From positions 2,326,654 through 2,390,653 of the forward strand of contig JH720294.1 of assembly GCA_000231825.2 (NCBI GenBank): a DNA stretch of 64,000 nt, written 5' to 3'. The notes under the pieces were generated by a model. It saw nothing but the letters and a program-made list of their open reading frames with translations. It did no database searches and was not told the origin of the DNA. Both the position numbers and the translations under genes were made by a program. This stretch comes from Tetrahymena elliotti 4EA. Taxonomy: Eukaryota; Ciliophora; Oligohymenophorea; Hymenostomatida; Tetrahymenidae. Shown in pieces: positions 39,108 through 51,448 of the stretch. Each line of letters opens with the position of its first letter. Position 1 is the stretch's first letter.

Positions 39108-39772
39108 TTTTTAAATGCTTTTACTTAAATCTAATAAATAAATTAATTAATTAACTTGAAATCAATTAAATATCTTTTTTGATATTTTAATCTAAAAAGT
39201 AATTAAGCAATAAATACTCCATACCTATATTAGTTTCGCATTAACTAATTAATTCATATTCACTATCTTTCCCTTTTTATAGAATATTTCCAGATCATTT
39301 CCTCCTCTCTTCCTCATCAAATTTCATTCACATCACAAAAACATTTTTTTAATTTAAAATTTTTATTTCTTTGAACGATTTAACAATTGTCCCATTTTAA
39401 TAAATGAATTTATTATTAATTATTTATAAATAAATGAGTTCTGACCTTTAATTAATATACTTTATTTATATTCTAACTCTAATCTTCTTCTTTTCTAGAA
39501 AATTTTTAATTTTAGAAAGATCTAATTTACTCTTGATAAAAAATTTTTTAATTTTCATCAAAAAATTTTTTTAAAGGTTTAATGATTATACTAACAATTT
39601 ATGAAAATAAAAACAAAAACACATAGACAAATTATTTATTGTAAATTCATTTTTTTGTTTTTTTAAATACCTTTTTAAGTAGTAAAAGGTTAATATTATT
39701 CTAATCAATTATATTATTATTGAATCTTCCTAATACTCTCTTCATCATTAGAGAATTTTGATGGCCTATCTA
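39108..39772. other. AT-rich spacer
   Basis: Nothing was recognised. Short T-rich and A-rich tracts only. Confidence 0.5.
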
Positions 39773-41298
39773 TCAATACTTTTTAATAATTATTTTTACC
39801 AATTTCTTTGCTTTAAGTAATCCTCTTCTTAGTAATTTAATTTAAAGGTTACTGGTAGATTAACCACTTTAATTTTTTAATAATTTTTGGTTTGATTAAG
39901 ATTTACATGAAATTTAAAATATAAAATTTATTCTTTAAAAATTTAAAAATGAAAAGAAATTTAAATGAATAATGAATTATATAATTTTTTCATCATATCT
40001 GAAACAAATAATCAATTAATAATAATAAAATTTTATTTATTTTTACTCTATGTAAAGTGTAAATGTTTAGAGGTTAATTGACTTTCTTAAGCCATTACCT
40101 AGACCCAAAGCCCCTTCGTCTCCAATTTAATTATTGCTTTAGAATTTTAAATAAAATGAATTAATCTAAATGAGAAATACTCAAATTATCATTAAATGTT
40201 AAAATAAAAATATAACTTAAAATAAATAAAGAAATAAAAATTAAGTGTTTTTTAGGAATCACGTCGTAAGTTTGAGCAGAAGAGTAAATAAAAAAGTAAT
40301 TTATTATTAATCATAATTAAAAATAAAAAAATAATTATATAATAGATAAAAATATGGTATTAAAATCTAATTATCAATCAAATAAATCTTCTGTTTTTAC
40401 CCTAGATTAAGAGTCAATTAACACATATAAGTTAATTAAGATAAACTAGAACTCAAATCTGTTGCACCCTTGGGTCCTATTGAATTATACCTGTAAAACA
40501 TAATGAGATTAAAAAGGCCAAATAAAGAAAGAAGTTCATATTTAATTTAAATTGAAACTTAAAATGTGAAACAAAGAATTGATTTTCTAATTAAAAAAAT
40601 ATCATTACTCTAAATAAAGTGTTAGAACTGAAAGACTTGTACAATCAGCTAAAGAAGAGATCAAACTTGATGAACCCTGTTGACCAATTTAATTGTCCCT
40701 TTTACATTTTGAAAAACATTTAAATTTATAAGCTTAAAGAAATAAAAGCGAATGAAACTGCAATTAATTTATTTGGTAGTGCATTTTCTCTAAATTGAAT
40801 ATTATTGATAAATTTAATTATTCTTACCCTAAGAAAAGCTTCAAAGTTGAGATATTGGTACACTATTTTAGACCTGAACTAAGTTTTAAAGCACCTTAGT
40901 GACCTAAAGATTTGTCGCTTTTAATATTTAGAATCATAAGAAAATTAAAGTGAGAAGCTTAGAATAAAAAAAAAAACTAAAATGTTACAGAAAAAGATAA
41001 TGAAGTTTATTCACATAAAAAATTAAAAAATTAAATAAGAAGATATATTTGAGTTTTAAGAAAAACTAAAAAATCTATCATTAATCAATCATAAAAAATT
41101 CAATCAAAAAGCAGACAAATATTGTTTATTCAATCAAGCACATTCGTTTTTACCTTAAATTAATCTCAAGATTAATATGAGAAGGTAGATTAGAAGTTAA
41201 AAACTGTTCAATAAAAAGATATTTTATAGTCTTGTAAATATTAAAATAAATGTTACATCTTTCAAATTACGATAGATTATTTTTTTATTTGGCATCAT
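39773..41298 (-). CDS. LRR protein encoded by uniform 90-nt exons
   Basis: Exons: 41257-41298 (tentative), 41154-41230, 40828-40917, 40609-40698, 40401-40490, 40047-40136, 39773-39998, giving about 234 aa. Each of the four middle exons is exactly 90 nt, has phase-2 borders on both sides, and encodes one 30-residue LRR (for example NNQIGDEGALGLGNGLRKSI; SLGHQGALKLSSGLKQCTNI; NQIGQQGSSSLISSLADCTS). The last exon ends in a basic cap, LLRRGLLKAKKLVKIIIKKY, as in other ciliate LRR proteins. The role is probably protein binding. The 5' end is weak: the first intron would be only 26 nt, so the true start may lie elsewhere. Confidence 0.75.
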
Positions 41299-41748
41299 TT
41301 TTTCTTTTTTTTTACTTTTAGAGTAATCCACTACAAATTTGAACAATTTATTTATTAAGTAATTATGATTTCTAAATTAAAAATATTACCTGAATCAATC
41401 AATCATCTCAATTTAAAAAAAATTGATTAAATAAATATTTTTTATTTCAGTATAAAAACTACATTGTAATTATAATTAAAAAGTATTTTGTAGGTGATAA
41501 ATTTTTTTGATTATTGAAGGAGTCACATTAGAATTCATAAATATTTTAAATCAATTAACCATCCTTTCATATTCTATTTTATTTTCTATTTTAATATCAA
41601 CAAAATTAAAATAAACACTATTGATTGTCAAGTATAATAAATATCGGGTTTACTTAATATGAAATATACGTATATAATAAATAAATAAACCATTTATTTT
41701 TTGGATAAAAGTACTTTGATGGTATGATCAAAATTGGTAATTTAGAAA
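41299..41748. other. AT-rich spacer
   Basis: Upstream flank of the LRR gene and 3' flank of the next gene. An unresolved first exon of the LRR gene could be here. Confidence 0.4.
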
Positions 41749-43335
41749 TCAACTCAATAGGATATCTAATTTTTCTTAGCCATATTCTTTGATAACAAAA
41801 TCTTTAATGGATTAAAAGTGTACTTCAATTTTTTTATTTTTCATTAATCTAATAATAGAAGCTAAGTAACCTGGATTAATTTTTAGAATATTTAATTTTG
41901 GGAGATTATGTAAAATTTCAATGAAATCTTTAATTAAATTCTAAGATGTCTCATTATTAACATATTAAAGTCTACTTACATATTTTTCACCTTCTTTTAA
42001 TATTTTATATTCAATTGTTTTAGCTTTAGCCATCTTAAGAACAACTATTTATTCAGGGTTAGTCTTTGGTCTACCACAAATATAAAGAACTTCTCCTTCA
42101 CCCTTTTCCAAAAAGGAAGAATTGTTAATTTCAACATTAATTTCTTTAAAGCTTTTGTAAAAATCCCTATAATTATCAAATTCAGCTGTTTTTTAATATG
42201 GTCTATATCTCATATTAAATCTTTTGAAAACAATTTCTGCTTCAGGAGGACTAAGACATATATCTTCTGAGTAATTATTTACAACAGAAAAGGAAATTAA
42301 AATAGGATTAGTGCCATACTTGACATACTACTTAGCTACTCCTCCACATAACTCAGCAAGTAAAGTTTTATCACTAAGATATACTTATAATTCTTCTTTG
42401 AGTTCTTTATTTAAGCTATCCAAATATCCAAACCAAAGGAGAGCCATAGCTTTGATAAAATTAAATTATTTTGTTAATTTCTCTGCTTCTTCTTTTTGCT
42501 TTAATAGAAGTGATTCATTTTTAGTGCAAATAACCCAAGCCTAAGCGCTTTTGGAAAATGAAATTTAAGAGCAAGTACCATCATCCTTTACTGTTCTATA
42601 GATAAACATAGTAGAAAAGTCAGTAAATGTAACAGGATATTTTTTTAAAATTTCATTTTTGAAATTATCTGCATTCTCATTTTTTTTGTTTTTTAAGCTC
42701 TCTTAAATTTTTTCTTTGATATAATTTTAATCTAAATATCTACTTAACCATACTCTCAATTTATCCTTACTCAAATCATCAAACTTTTTATGTCCTTTTC
42801 TTAAAACCTCTTTAGTATTCTTTTCAAGATCTTCAATAACTGATAAACCTCTTCTAATGTTATCATGAAACTCCTCAGAGCTGAAAAACTTTTTATTCTC
42901 TTCTTCTTCCTCTCCATTTTCAACATAATAATCCTTAACTTTAACATTCTAATAAGATTATTCATTTACAACAATATCTTTATCCTAAACTGCAATTTTT
43001 TCAACAACTTGAACTTTATTGTCTGTCAAGTTTAATTTATTCTTTAGTTATTCTGATAAGTCTTCCATTCTGACTTTCTTTATTTGTTACTTTATTTTTT
43101 TAATTTTTTGTTTTTAGTCTAATTTTTTTGTTTGTAATAATTGATTTTCATAAATTTTGAAAATGATGTGATCTTTAATTATCAGATTAACTAACTCTAA
43201 AGTGTCTATAAATATCTAATATAGTCTATTATTTACCTGAATGTTGTTTCTACTAAATTTTTCAAGCATTTAATCTATTTCTGAAATTTTAGTCAATCCA
43301 ATCCCTTCCCAATTTATAAGTATTTTTCTGGTCAT
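41749..43335 (-). CDS. ATP-dependent RNA-ligase-like nucleotidyltransferase
   Basis: Exons 43237-43335 and 41749-43077 give 475 aa. The covalent nucleotidyltransferase motifs appear in the right order and spacing. Motif I is VKDDGT with the candidate AMP-accepting Lys at about residue 197. A motif III-like element is KTLLAELCG (Glu near 275), followed by YVKYGTNPILISF. Motif IV is GEGEVLYI (near 360). Motif V is VLKMAKAKTIEYK (near 380-390). Such proteins adenylate themselves and seal 5'-phosphate/3'-OH RNA ends. The N-terminal 190 residues are acidic and helical and not recognised. The consensus GTAAGT at 41980 allows a 39-nt in-frame intron, so 13 residues near 400 may be absent. An inactive relative is possible. 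Confidence 0.7.
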
Positions 43336-44341
43336 CAAAAAAATAAGTTTTATTTTTAATTAGTATTTAGTTATAAAAATAAAAGTAATACATACCTCAT
43401 CACCTCAATCTTGTAATACTCAAAACAAAACAAAAATTTATCCAAGTAAAACTTTTAAAGATATCTTTTTAGAGCAATTTTATTTTTAGAGATAATATTA
43501 ACACTAGACAGAATGAGGTATTTAACTGTAGTATTTTTTTTAAAAAATCAAAACTTTAATATTTAATTTTAAAAGACTAAAAAAATGAGTTTAAAAATAT
43601 CATAAGAACAATTTAAACTAAGTCTTAGAATCGCAGAAGTATATCAAAATAAAAATTATGATTGGATGTCTTAAATTTTTAGTAATATCATTTATTTAAT
43701 CATTTCTGAAGTTGCGTAAAAAAAAAATGTTAATTAATTTGCTTTGAAAAATAAACTAAATAAACTCAAAATTATTTTTTTTTTTTGAAAATATATTCCT
43801 GTGTAAAACAATTTATGCTGAGATAGAATTGTACTCTTTATTAATCAGTTGAGAAGAAATCTGAAAAGATATAATCTTAATTAAATCATTATTTTAATTG
43901 TTTTTAATATTGCTAACATTTTTCTTTTTTTCGATTTTGAGAGTATCAATTCATCAAGTTATTTATTTATTTTTTTATATGCTACTTGATAATAAAATCA
44001 GTAAAGAAATAAAATCTAAAAAATTAAAACAATTAAAATGTTAATTTGACATTGAAAATCAAAGAAATTAGTTTCTATATACACAATAGCTTAAATTAAA
44101 TAATAAGAAATTTCATTGTTTGGCGTATATTTTTCTAGAGAATAAGGCTGATTATAAATAAAATTTTTAGAAATATATTTAGGTTTGACTATGAAATATT
44201 GCTTGATAATAAATAGAGCTAGCTATATTCATTCATATCATAAAGAAAAATAAAACTTCCATAAAAAGTAGGATCAAAATTTATCAATTAAAGAAAGAAA
44301 AGAAATAAATATAAATATATATAAATTATAGTAAAAAAAAA
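43336..44341. other. Divergent AT-rich spacer
   Basis: This lies between the 5' ends of the ligase-like gene (-) and the Rdx coiled-coil gene (+). No coding block was recognised. Confidence 0.5.
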
Positions 44342-45265
44342 ATGCACAACGACAGTGAAGTCCATTAATAAGAAGAATACCAACATTCTTAATAGGAATA
44401 ATAAAAACAAATTTAGTAGCAGCCATAATAATAAAAGCAAACTGCTAGAAATTATCAATAAAATGTTAATGATATTCCTTAAGGAGCTGAAGTGATCACT
44501 GTGGAAGTTTGCGAAAATTGTTAAGAACATGCATGGTGTACTTAACATGATGAATCTAAGTATCATGGAATATTTTTATAAGTAAAGGCTTAACTTGAAT
44601 CTCATCCTGAACATAAATTCTATGTTTTGCGTAACGTTAATCCTCAAAATCTTCAATAAAGAATATAACCTTAGAGAGGTGCATTTGAAATTAAGCATAA
44701 TGGAGTATTGATTTATTCTAAAATTAAGTCATCATTATTCCCCAATCCTGCAGTTTTAAATGAAAGAATGACTAAGTTCTTTTAAGATAAGAAGGAGGGT
44801 GGAGATCTCACAAAGTATGCTAATTCTTAGGAGAAAAAATAATAACCACCTCCAAAGAAAAGAGATAAGGCTGCTATTTATGGAACTTATTATGTAGCAA
44901 TTTAAAATGAGCAATAGCGCCTTGAAGAACTTCGTATAGAAGAAGAAAGAAAAAGAATTGAAAGAGAAAGGGAGGAAGAAGAAAGAAGAATTAAATAGGA
45001 AGAGGAAGAAGAAGCTGAAAGAATTAAAAGATTAGAAGAGGAAGAAAGACAGCGTTAAGAATAGGAAGAGCTTGAAAGATAATAAAGAGAATAAGAAGAA
45101 GAGGAAGAAAGAAGACGGAAGGAAGAAGAGGAAGAGCAACGTGCATAATAAGCTCAATACGAACAAGAGTAGTAATAACAAGAGTAGAATTAATAATAAG
45201 AAAATTAGGAATAAGCTCATCACCAAGACTAAAATCATCATTAGAATTAATAACACCACAATTGA
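44342..45265 (+). CDS. SelW/Rdx-fold domain fused to a Glu/Arg/Gln coiled coil
   Basis: A single exon of 307 aa runs from ATG at 44342 to TGA at 45263. Residues 1-45 are Gln-rich. Residues about 52-137 match the Rdx (SelW/SelT/SelH) thioredoxin-like fold: strand-CxxC (VEVCENCQ, Cys 57 and 60), a helix with LESHPEH, and the signature GAFEIKHNGVLIYSK...SLFPNP. Selenoprotein relatives have Sec at the second position; here it is Cys. Residues about 190-270 are a continuous highly charged single helix or coiled coil (RLEEEERQRQEQEELERQ), then a Gln/His tail. The redox domain may be tethered to a filament or axoneme by the helix, which is inference. Confidence 0.8.
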
Positions 45266-46711
45266 TCGAACCATTGATTATAGATTTATAGATCTATTTA
45301 TACAAAATATAATAAAAGTTAAATTATAATAGCATAACACAAATAAATACTTAATAAATATTACTCAAATAAAAGAATTTTTTGACTATTGCTTATCTAA
45401 CTTGGCTGAAATATTTACTTATATAATTTATTTATTCATTCATATAGCAGATAATAAATAAATATATCCTTCACTTAGAAATAGTTTTGCTTTTAAAACT
45501 TAAGCAAACTAACTAATCAATTACATTATGAATAACTAGCTTACTCAACAACTTATCAACCAATTTTTATTTTATGATTTGTGTTTTTCTTACTCAAAAA
45601 AAGTTAATTTTATTTGAATTTTTTATTTTTTTATTTGAATTTTTTATTTTTTTATTTGAATTCATATTAATACCGTTTTCAATTACTTCATTCAGTTTAA
45701 TCAAACATAAATGTTTTATTGAAAAAATGGATGAGTTCATTTTATTTTTCAAAAACCAGAAAAAAAGAGTTAATCTATTTTGAGTATTTATTCTTTTGAA
45801 ATATTTTTATAAATACAATTTTTACTTGAGGGACATTTTGCTTTTTATTTCTTGTTTTTTTGTTTTTGAGTAAGATAAATAAATAAATTTAAAAAGTAGT
45901 CTCAAGCTCAAAAATATTTTGATTTTTTCTGTCGAAAAAGAGTATTTTCATGTAAATATTTTATCAAACTTCATTCTAAAAATATACTTCTTTGAAAAAC
46001 AATCTCTAAATTTGCCTAAAAATAATTATTTAACCAGAAATATCCTTCGAAGATGTTAAAAAATTTTGTAAAAAATAAAGATTGTATGTATTTGAATTTA
46101 TGAAAATAATCTCTTGAAATTTCATTTTATTTATTTAAAATAATTTGAAAAATTTATAAAGTTTTAGCTTTCAATCAATACTGTTTGGGTAAGCTATTTT
46201 CAAGAAAGAAAATTGCTTATAATACTTTTTAAGATATAAAAAAGACATGTAAAAAAGTTAACTTTGTTAAAATTATTGCATATCATTTTCAATGAAAAAG
46301 AATACTAAAAATAATTAATATTCTCCAAATAAATAAAGTTTACACAATAAAAACTATTTTTTTATTTATTTTTGATGATTGAAGTAAATAGAAATTTTGG
46401 TGAAATAATAAATTGTAAATGGTTTTTTGTTTATTGGATGAGAACTATCTCTTGTAAATGAATGAATAAATGCTTTGGTTGGATTTAATGTCTTACTTAT
46501 TTGCTGAGACATGAGAGATGAGAAAATTAGAAAAAAAATTAAATTATAAAGTTAACTACTCTCTCTTAGTTGGTTTGATTATAAATATTATCAAATCAGT
46601 GTTTTTATAAATTTTTGTAAATTAAGTGCAATTTTATAGATTCATACATTATAAAGAGTAAAGGAAGTCACAAAATAAAAAAATTTAAAAAATAGATAGA
46701 TTGGTTTTCAA
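45266..46711. other. AT-rich spacer
   Basis: There is no gene. It contains a 21-nt tandem repeat (see next entry). The Phe-rich ATG reading at 45574-45783 is produced by that repeat. Confidence 0.5.
45610..45662. repeat. 21-nt tandem repeat, about 2.5 copies
   Basis: TATTTGAATTTTTTATTTTTT recurs at 45611, 45632 and 45653. It is noncoding and similar in style to the 22-nt repeat near 10.9 kb. Confidence 0.8.
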
Positions 46712-47440
46712 ATGATTGCAGATGATTTTGAATCGGAGTTTTATGACACCTCCCTTGATAGATTTGAGACTTATGAATAATATTTGGATGAACATATCAC
46801 AGAAGAAGATATGTTTTATCTAGAAGATAGGGAATTGGCTCGTTAATTGCGTGAATAAAATAATCACAATGCAAAAGCTGAAATATTGACTAGGGAGTAA
46901 TTTGAAGCTAAAAAGTAAGCTGTTAAGGAAGCAAGAAGTAATCAAAATAAAGATAAAACAAAGAGTTTGGCTCATACTGAAGTGAAAAACAAAGCTGCTT
47001 TGGAAAAGGATGAATTCTTGAAAGCTTTGGCTGATAGAGAATAAGATGTATTAAATGGAAAGTTGCTGACAATCATATTTATCAGATTCTAATCAAAGCA
47101 TTCTGAAATTAGTGGATATATTGATTATGCACACAGATTAAAAACAGAGGACTTTAGACCTTACTTCGAAGGAAAGAAAAAATTATTACCTCGTACAACT
47201 GATCTTAGTTATTATAATTGGAAAACAAGCATGTGTGTTAGCAATGATTCCCCTAACTTTAAGGTGGATGCTAACAGCTAGCAACAAGCTTTACTATTCA
47301 GAAACAAAAGAGATAGAAAGGTTATCAATGTAGATCCTAAAAAGAAAGAAGAAGACAACACAAAAAGAATTGATAATATTAAATCTGATTATTACAAATA
47401 AATTGTTCTTTATGACCACTACACAAGAAGAAAAAATTGA
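46712..47440 (+). CDS. CFAP299: CFAP299 (C4orf22) family ciliary protein
   Basis: A single exon of 242 aa runs from ATG at 46712 to TGA at 47438. Family hallmarks run through its whole length: FETYEQYLDEHIT near the start, [14 protein letters not shown], the acidic/basic helix with EILTREQFEAKK, the signature [43 protein letters not shown], and a C-terminal [11 protein letters not shown]. Length and motif order equal those of metazoan and protist CFAP299, a protein associated with cilia and flagella. Its presence fits a ciliated cell. No oddities were seen. Confidence 0.92.
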
Positions 47441-48255
47441 AACGTACATAATCAATTATTGTTTATAAATTATAAGATCTATTTTCATGCATTAATAACA
47501 TATAAAAATATATAAGAATTTCATACTCCAAAAAAAACCTGCTTCTATTATTTACGAGAATTCTATTGCATTATTCAGTACTTTTTTGTGTTTTCTGTTT
47601 CAAATCTATAATTAAAATATTTGAGCTCTCTAATATTCAAGCTAATTCACGATATTGTAAATTATTTTAAATATTTTCAGTAAGAAATTCTTTCATTTAA
47701 ATATGTATGTTTAATTTCTTAGAGAAATCTAACAGCCATTTTTATTATTTATTTCAATTGATTGAGTAATACATACATTATTCTTTCATTTTTGATATAC
47801 TTTTAATTAATTATAATAGCTGTCTCTAAAAATTAATATTAAATTCATATTTGCTGCTTATTTCAAAATTTACTTCAAGTCTTTATTTTATGTTGAACAA
47901 ATAAAATTGATATTCTTTCAAGGAATTTAATAATATTTTTATTAACTAAATTTAAGTATTTCAGTTTATGATAATACACACGTTCAAATAGAACCAATAG
48001 AAGGATCGCTTCTTAGCAATTAAAATCAATTATATTAAATTATTATTAATTGCTAAAAAATTTTATTCTAACTGCTCATTTGAATTATATTCATTATTTG
48101 TATCTTCTAAAAAGATTTAAAAATATATAACAAGTAGATAGAAGTATGAAGTAAAAATACATGAAAAATTATCTGAAAGTAAATGTTTTAGTTAAGATTT
48201 CTTTGAATTTATTTTATTAAAATTAGTAAAATTTGAAGTTGTTAATACTTTTCAT
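47441..48255. other. Convergent AT-rich spacer
   Basis: Between two 3' ends. Nothing was recognised. Confidence 0.5.
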
Positions 48256-49086
48256 TCATTTTTTAGCTAAATATGTAATTTCCGAATATAATCCATAGTG
48301 ATCAGAGGGAGTAGTTACTTCATATAACTTAGCAGGTTTTTTTGTATTGTATAATGGAATAGGCTCTTTACCTATAATTTCAATTTTGGTAGTTTTCCAT
48401 AAATTAGATTATCTGAGTAAAACTCTATCGAGTCTTTTTCTTATTTAAGGGAAAGTAACACCTGAATCATTAGGATGTAATTCTAGCCAAGAATCTGGAT
48501 ATTAACTTGGTAGATATGAACTTTCATTTTCTGTTTCCAGATTTAAATCTCCCATAAAAATGCTTTCTGGATATTTTGAAAGCTCATCTTAAATAACTTG
48601 CAGCTAATACTTGCGAAACTCTTTATTCTGAGGTAGACTTTCCAAATGGGTTGTACCTATAGCTAAATTTGTATCATTTACATTAATGACTCCTACTAAA
48701 AGGTTTCTACCTTAATTGCTTGAGTAGTTTCTACAATAAAAAGAAATAGGATACTAAGACAAAATCAAGACATCATAATTTGCAACAAATGGAGAGGAGA
48801 AATAATATTTGCTACATATTTCCTAATCCTAGCTCAATAATTATATAAAATATGGAGTAACTTCTTACAAACAAATAAAATCAGGATCATATTTTATAAA
48901 TAATTTTCTCAATTCTACATTCCTTTCAACGAAATTAAACTAATCAAACCAAACATTGTAAGAAATAAATTTAAGTTTTTGCACTCCTTATAACTTTATT
49001 GGTTAATTATTTATTGGATAATATCCCTTTGGAGACATTTAGCAAGTTTGCTTTTAAATAATCTACTCTTATTAAATAGTTTGCAT
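48256..49086 (-). CDS. TDP2-like endonuclease/exonuclease/phosphatase, copy 1
   Basis: A single exon of 276 aa. It is a member of the Mg-dependent EEP fold closest in motif pattern to tyrosyl-DNA phosphodiesterase 2 and its plant/protist relatives. Active-site motifs in order: FISYNVWF (Asn), DPDFICLQEV (Glu, metal ligand), AIGTTHLES (His), IFMGDLNLE (Asp, Asn), KRLDRVLL, and PSDHYGLYSEI (catalytic His). All catalytic positions are intact. TDP2 removes 5'-tyrosyl adducts left on DNA by topoisomerase 2 or RNA-linked proteins; actual specificity is not shown. The N-terminus is short and Gln-rich. It belongs to a tandem family with the next two genes on the same strand. Confidence 0.82.
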
Positions 49087-50051
49087 ATCTTTTCTTTTTA
49101 ATCTATGAAGAATTTATTTATTTATTTGTTTATTGATGATATACTGATTGATTATATTTCCCATAAAAAATTAGAATATTATCTTTATCTAATTAAGGTG
49201 GATACTATAGTCAATTACTTTCTATTACAGTTTATGTTAAATCTCTTGTCTGATATTAAAGCTCAATTTTGATTATCTGTTTCAAATTTTAAGGCTTCCT
49301 AAAGTCTTTTTCAACTAAATCAATTTAAATTTTTGTTATCTTAAATAAATTAATTCAACCATTTAATTGTTTTTATAAAATTTATATCTTTAAGCTACAA
49401 AAAATAAGTATAAATTGATAGTAAGGGTGATATGTACTATATTGATATACATTAATGACTGATATTTTATTTTTGTAAAGCTTCTATGATCTTAAATGAT
49501 ATTATTTACATTTCATGAATTTAAAAATTAATCATTGAGCATCTGTTCTTTAAAAATATTCCCATTTATAATTGTTTTCTGGAAATATTAATTCATTCAT
49601 TTAGCTCAAATTCTCTATTCCTTCGAAAAGAAATCTTAAAGTTAAATGAGAAAATGAAAGATTTAAAATCTTTCAAATTTACTTTTTACTTCAATTATTT
49701 CACAAATGATCAATGTTTAAAATGAGAGTTTAACAATTTGACTCTATGTATTTGAAATTAAATGAAATCAAAGAAAACAAGCTTTGTTGATAAATTTTTT
49801 GACATAGTTTATAGAGCATACTTCATTGATCACCATCCAAATAGAAATAAATCGAATTGAATAAATATTATTTATTTGAAGGTATTATGCTTTCCAAAAA
49901 GTGTTATTTAAAATTAGATCTAAAAGGAATGATTCAATTGGTTTATTAATTAATTTTTTAGTATAATTTTAAAATTAAATTATTTGGGTTAGTAGATAAT
50001 ACTTAATTTAAAAATCTAATAAAAATAAATATTATATAGTTTGTGTCTAAT
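49087..50051. other. AT-rich spacer between TDP2-like copies 1 and 2
   Basis: No gene was recognised. It separates tandem paralogues. Confidence 0.5.
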
Positions 50052-51112
50052 TCAATTTTTTTTGCCTGTATAACTTAATTCTAAGTACAGTCCATAGTGA
50101 TCTGAGGGTGTAATAATTTCATATTATGAGGCTTGTTTATTTGAATAAGAAGGTATTGGATCTTTACCTATTAGTTCAATATGGGTAGGTTTCCAGTTTT
50201 ATGATTGTTTTAATATGATTCTATCAAATCTAATAGAAGGGTATTTCTCACTAGCTACCATTGTATGTCCTTCATCATTTGGGAATAATTATTTCCAAAC
50301 ATCATAATACCCTTCTGGTATATTTTCATCTTCAGTTTTCTTTGCAAAATTAAAATCTCCCATTAATAAAGATTCAGAAATGCTTTTAAATTAATCTTCA
50401 ATAGCACCAAGTTAACATTATCTATAATCATCATTATATTCTATGCTTTCTAAATGTGTAGTACCAATAGCCATATCTATATTGTTGACAGAAATAACTC
50501 CAAATAAAAGATTTCTTCCCATCTCGCTTGGGAAATATCTACAGTTAAAAGGAATAGGATATTTAGATAGTATAAAAACATCATATGCTTAAACTAAACA
50601 CTAGGAAGAAAAGTAGTATTTTTCACAAATTTATTTATCAGAGAAAAGTAATTCTAAAAAATCTGATGTCACTTCTTGTAAGCATATAAAATCTGGATCA
50701 AATTTTAAAAATATCTTTCTTAGTTCCTAATTTCTTTCTTCAAAATTATGTTTTTCAAACCAAACATTATATGAAATGAATTTTAGCTTTTCAATTCCTT
50801 ATAGACTAACATCTTTTGCAACTTTTTCAAACCCTTAAGCACTCTTTTTTACAGTAATTTTTGGTCTTAAATCTTCTAAGCATAAATCCAAGGCTTTGAG
50901 TGTTGGTTATTTTATAAGGCGAACAAACCTTTTAAAACAAAAATATGATAAAATTTTTAATTTTTTAATTTTTGTCTAATCAATGATCAATAAATTCAAA
51001 ATTTTTTGATGGATATATAATTAATTATTCAACTTAGAGTAATATAAATGATATTTGAATAAATAAAGATTTACATATTCTTTCTTTTCTTTTTCTTTAA
51101 TGAAAACTACAT
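50052..51112 (-). CDS. TDP2-like phosphodiesterase, copy 2
   Basis: Exons 51075-51112 and 50052-50928 (intron 146 nt, GTAAATC donor) give 304 aa. The start MQFSLKKKKRKN is inferred because it supplies the only ATG that splices in phase into the long second exon. Motifs are as in copy 1: FISYNVWF, DPDFICLQEV, AIGTTHLES, LLMGDFNF, RFDRIIL, TPSDHYGLYLEL. In the metal/Asp motif, MGDFNF replaces MGDLNL. The N-terminus is longer and more basic than in copies 1 and 3 and could be a localisation signal, which is inference. It is immediately followed upstream by the assembly gap. Confidence 0.75.
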
Positions 51113-51179
51113 TAATCTAAAATACCTTAGATACTTCTAATTTTAGAAACATATTTTTGTTAAAAAAATAAATTCTGTG

Positions 51180-51279
51180 NNNNNNNNNNNNNNNNNNNNN
51201 NNNNNNNNNNNNNNNNNNNNNNNNNNNNNNNNNNNNNNNNNNNNNNNNNNNNNNNNNNNNNNNNNNNNNNNNNNNNNNN
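51180..51279. other. Assembly gap (100 N)
   Basis: There is a run of exactly 100 N, the usual placeholder for unknown length. It falls between TDP2-like copies 2 and 3, where near-identical or repetitive DNA may have blocked assembly. Confidence 0.99.
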
Positions 51280-51448
51280 AATTTTAAAACTTAGAGAAGT
51301 TGATTTATAAATAAATATATATAATAAATTATTTTTTATAGATTATTAAATTATAGATGAATTAATTTATTTGCATTTTTACATATTTTAATTATTTATT
51401 TTTTATTAAAGTGTATGATATTTATTCATTTCAACAAATTTTTTGATG

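Noticed and set aside
45574..45783. ATG frame rich in Phe/Ile/Leu, possible membrane peptide
   Set aside because: The hydrophobic repeats are produced by the 21-nt T-rich tandem repeat.
51180..51279. Possible natural low-complexity element
   Set aside because: It is only N characters, an assembly placeholder.
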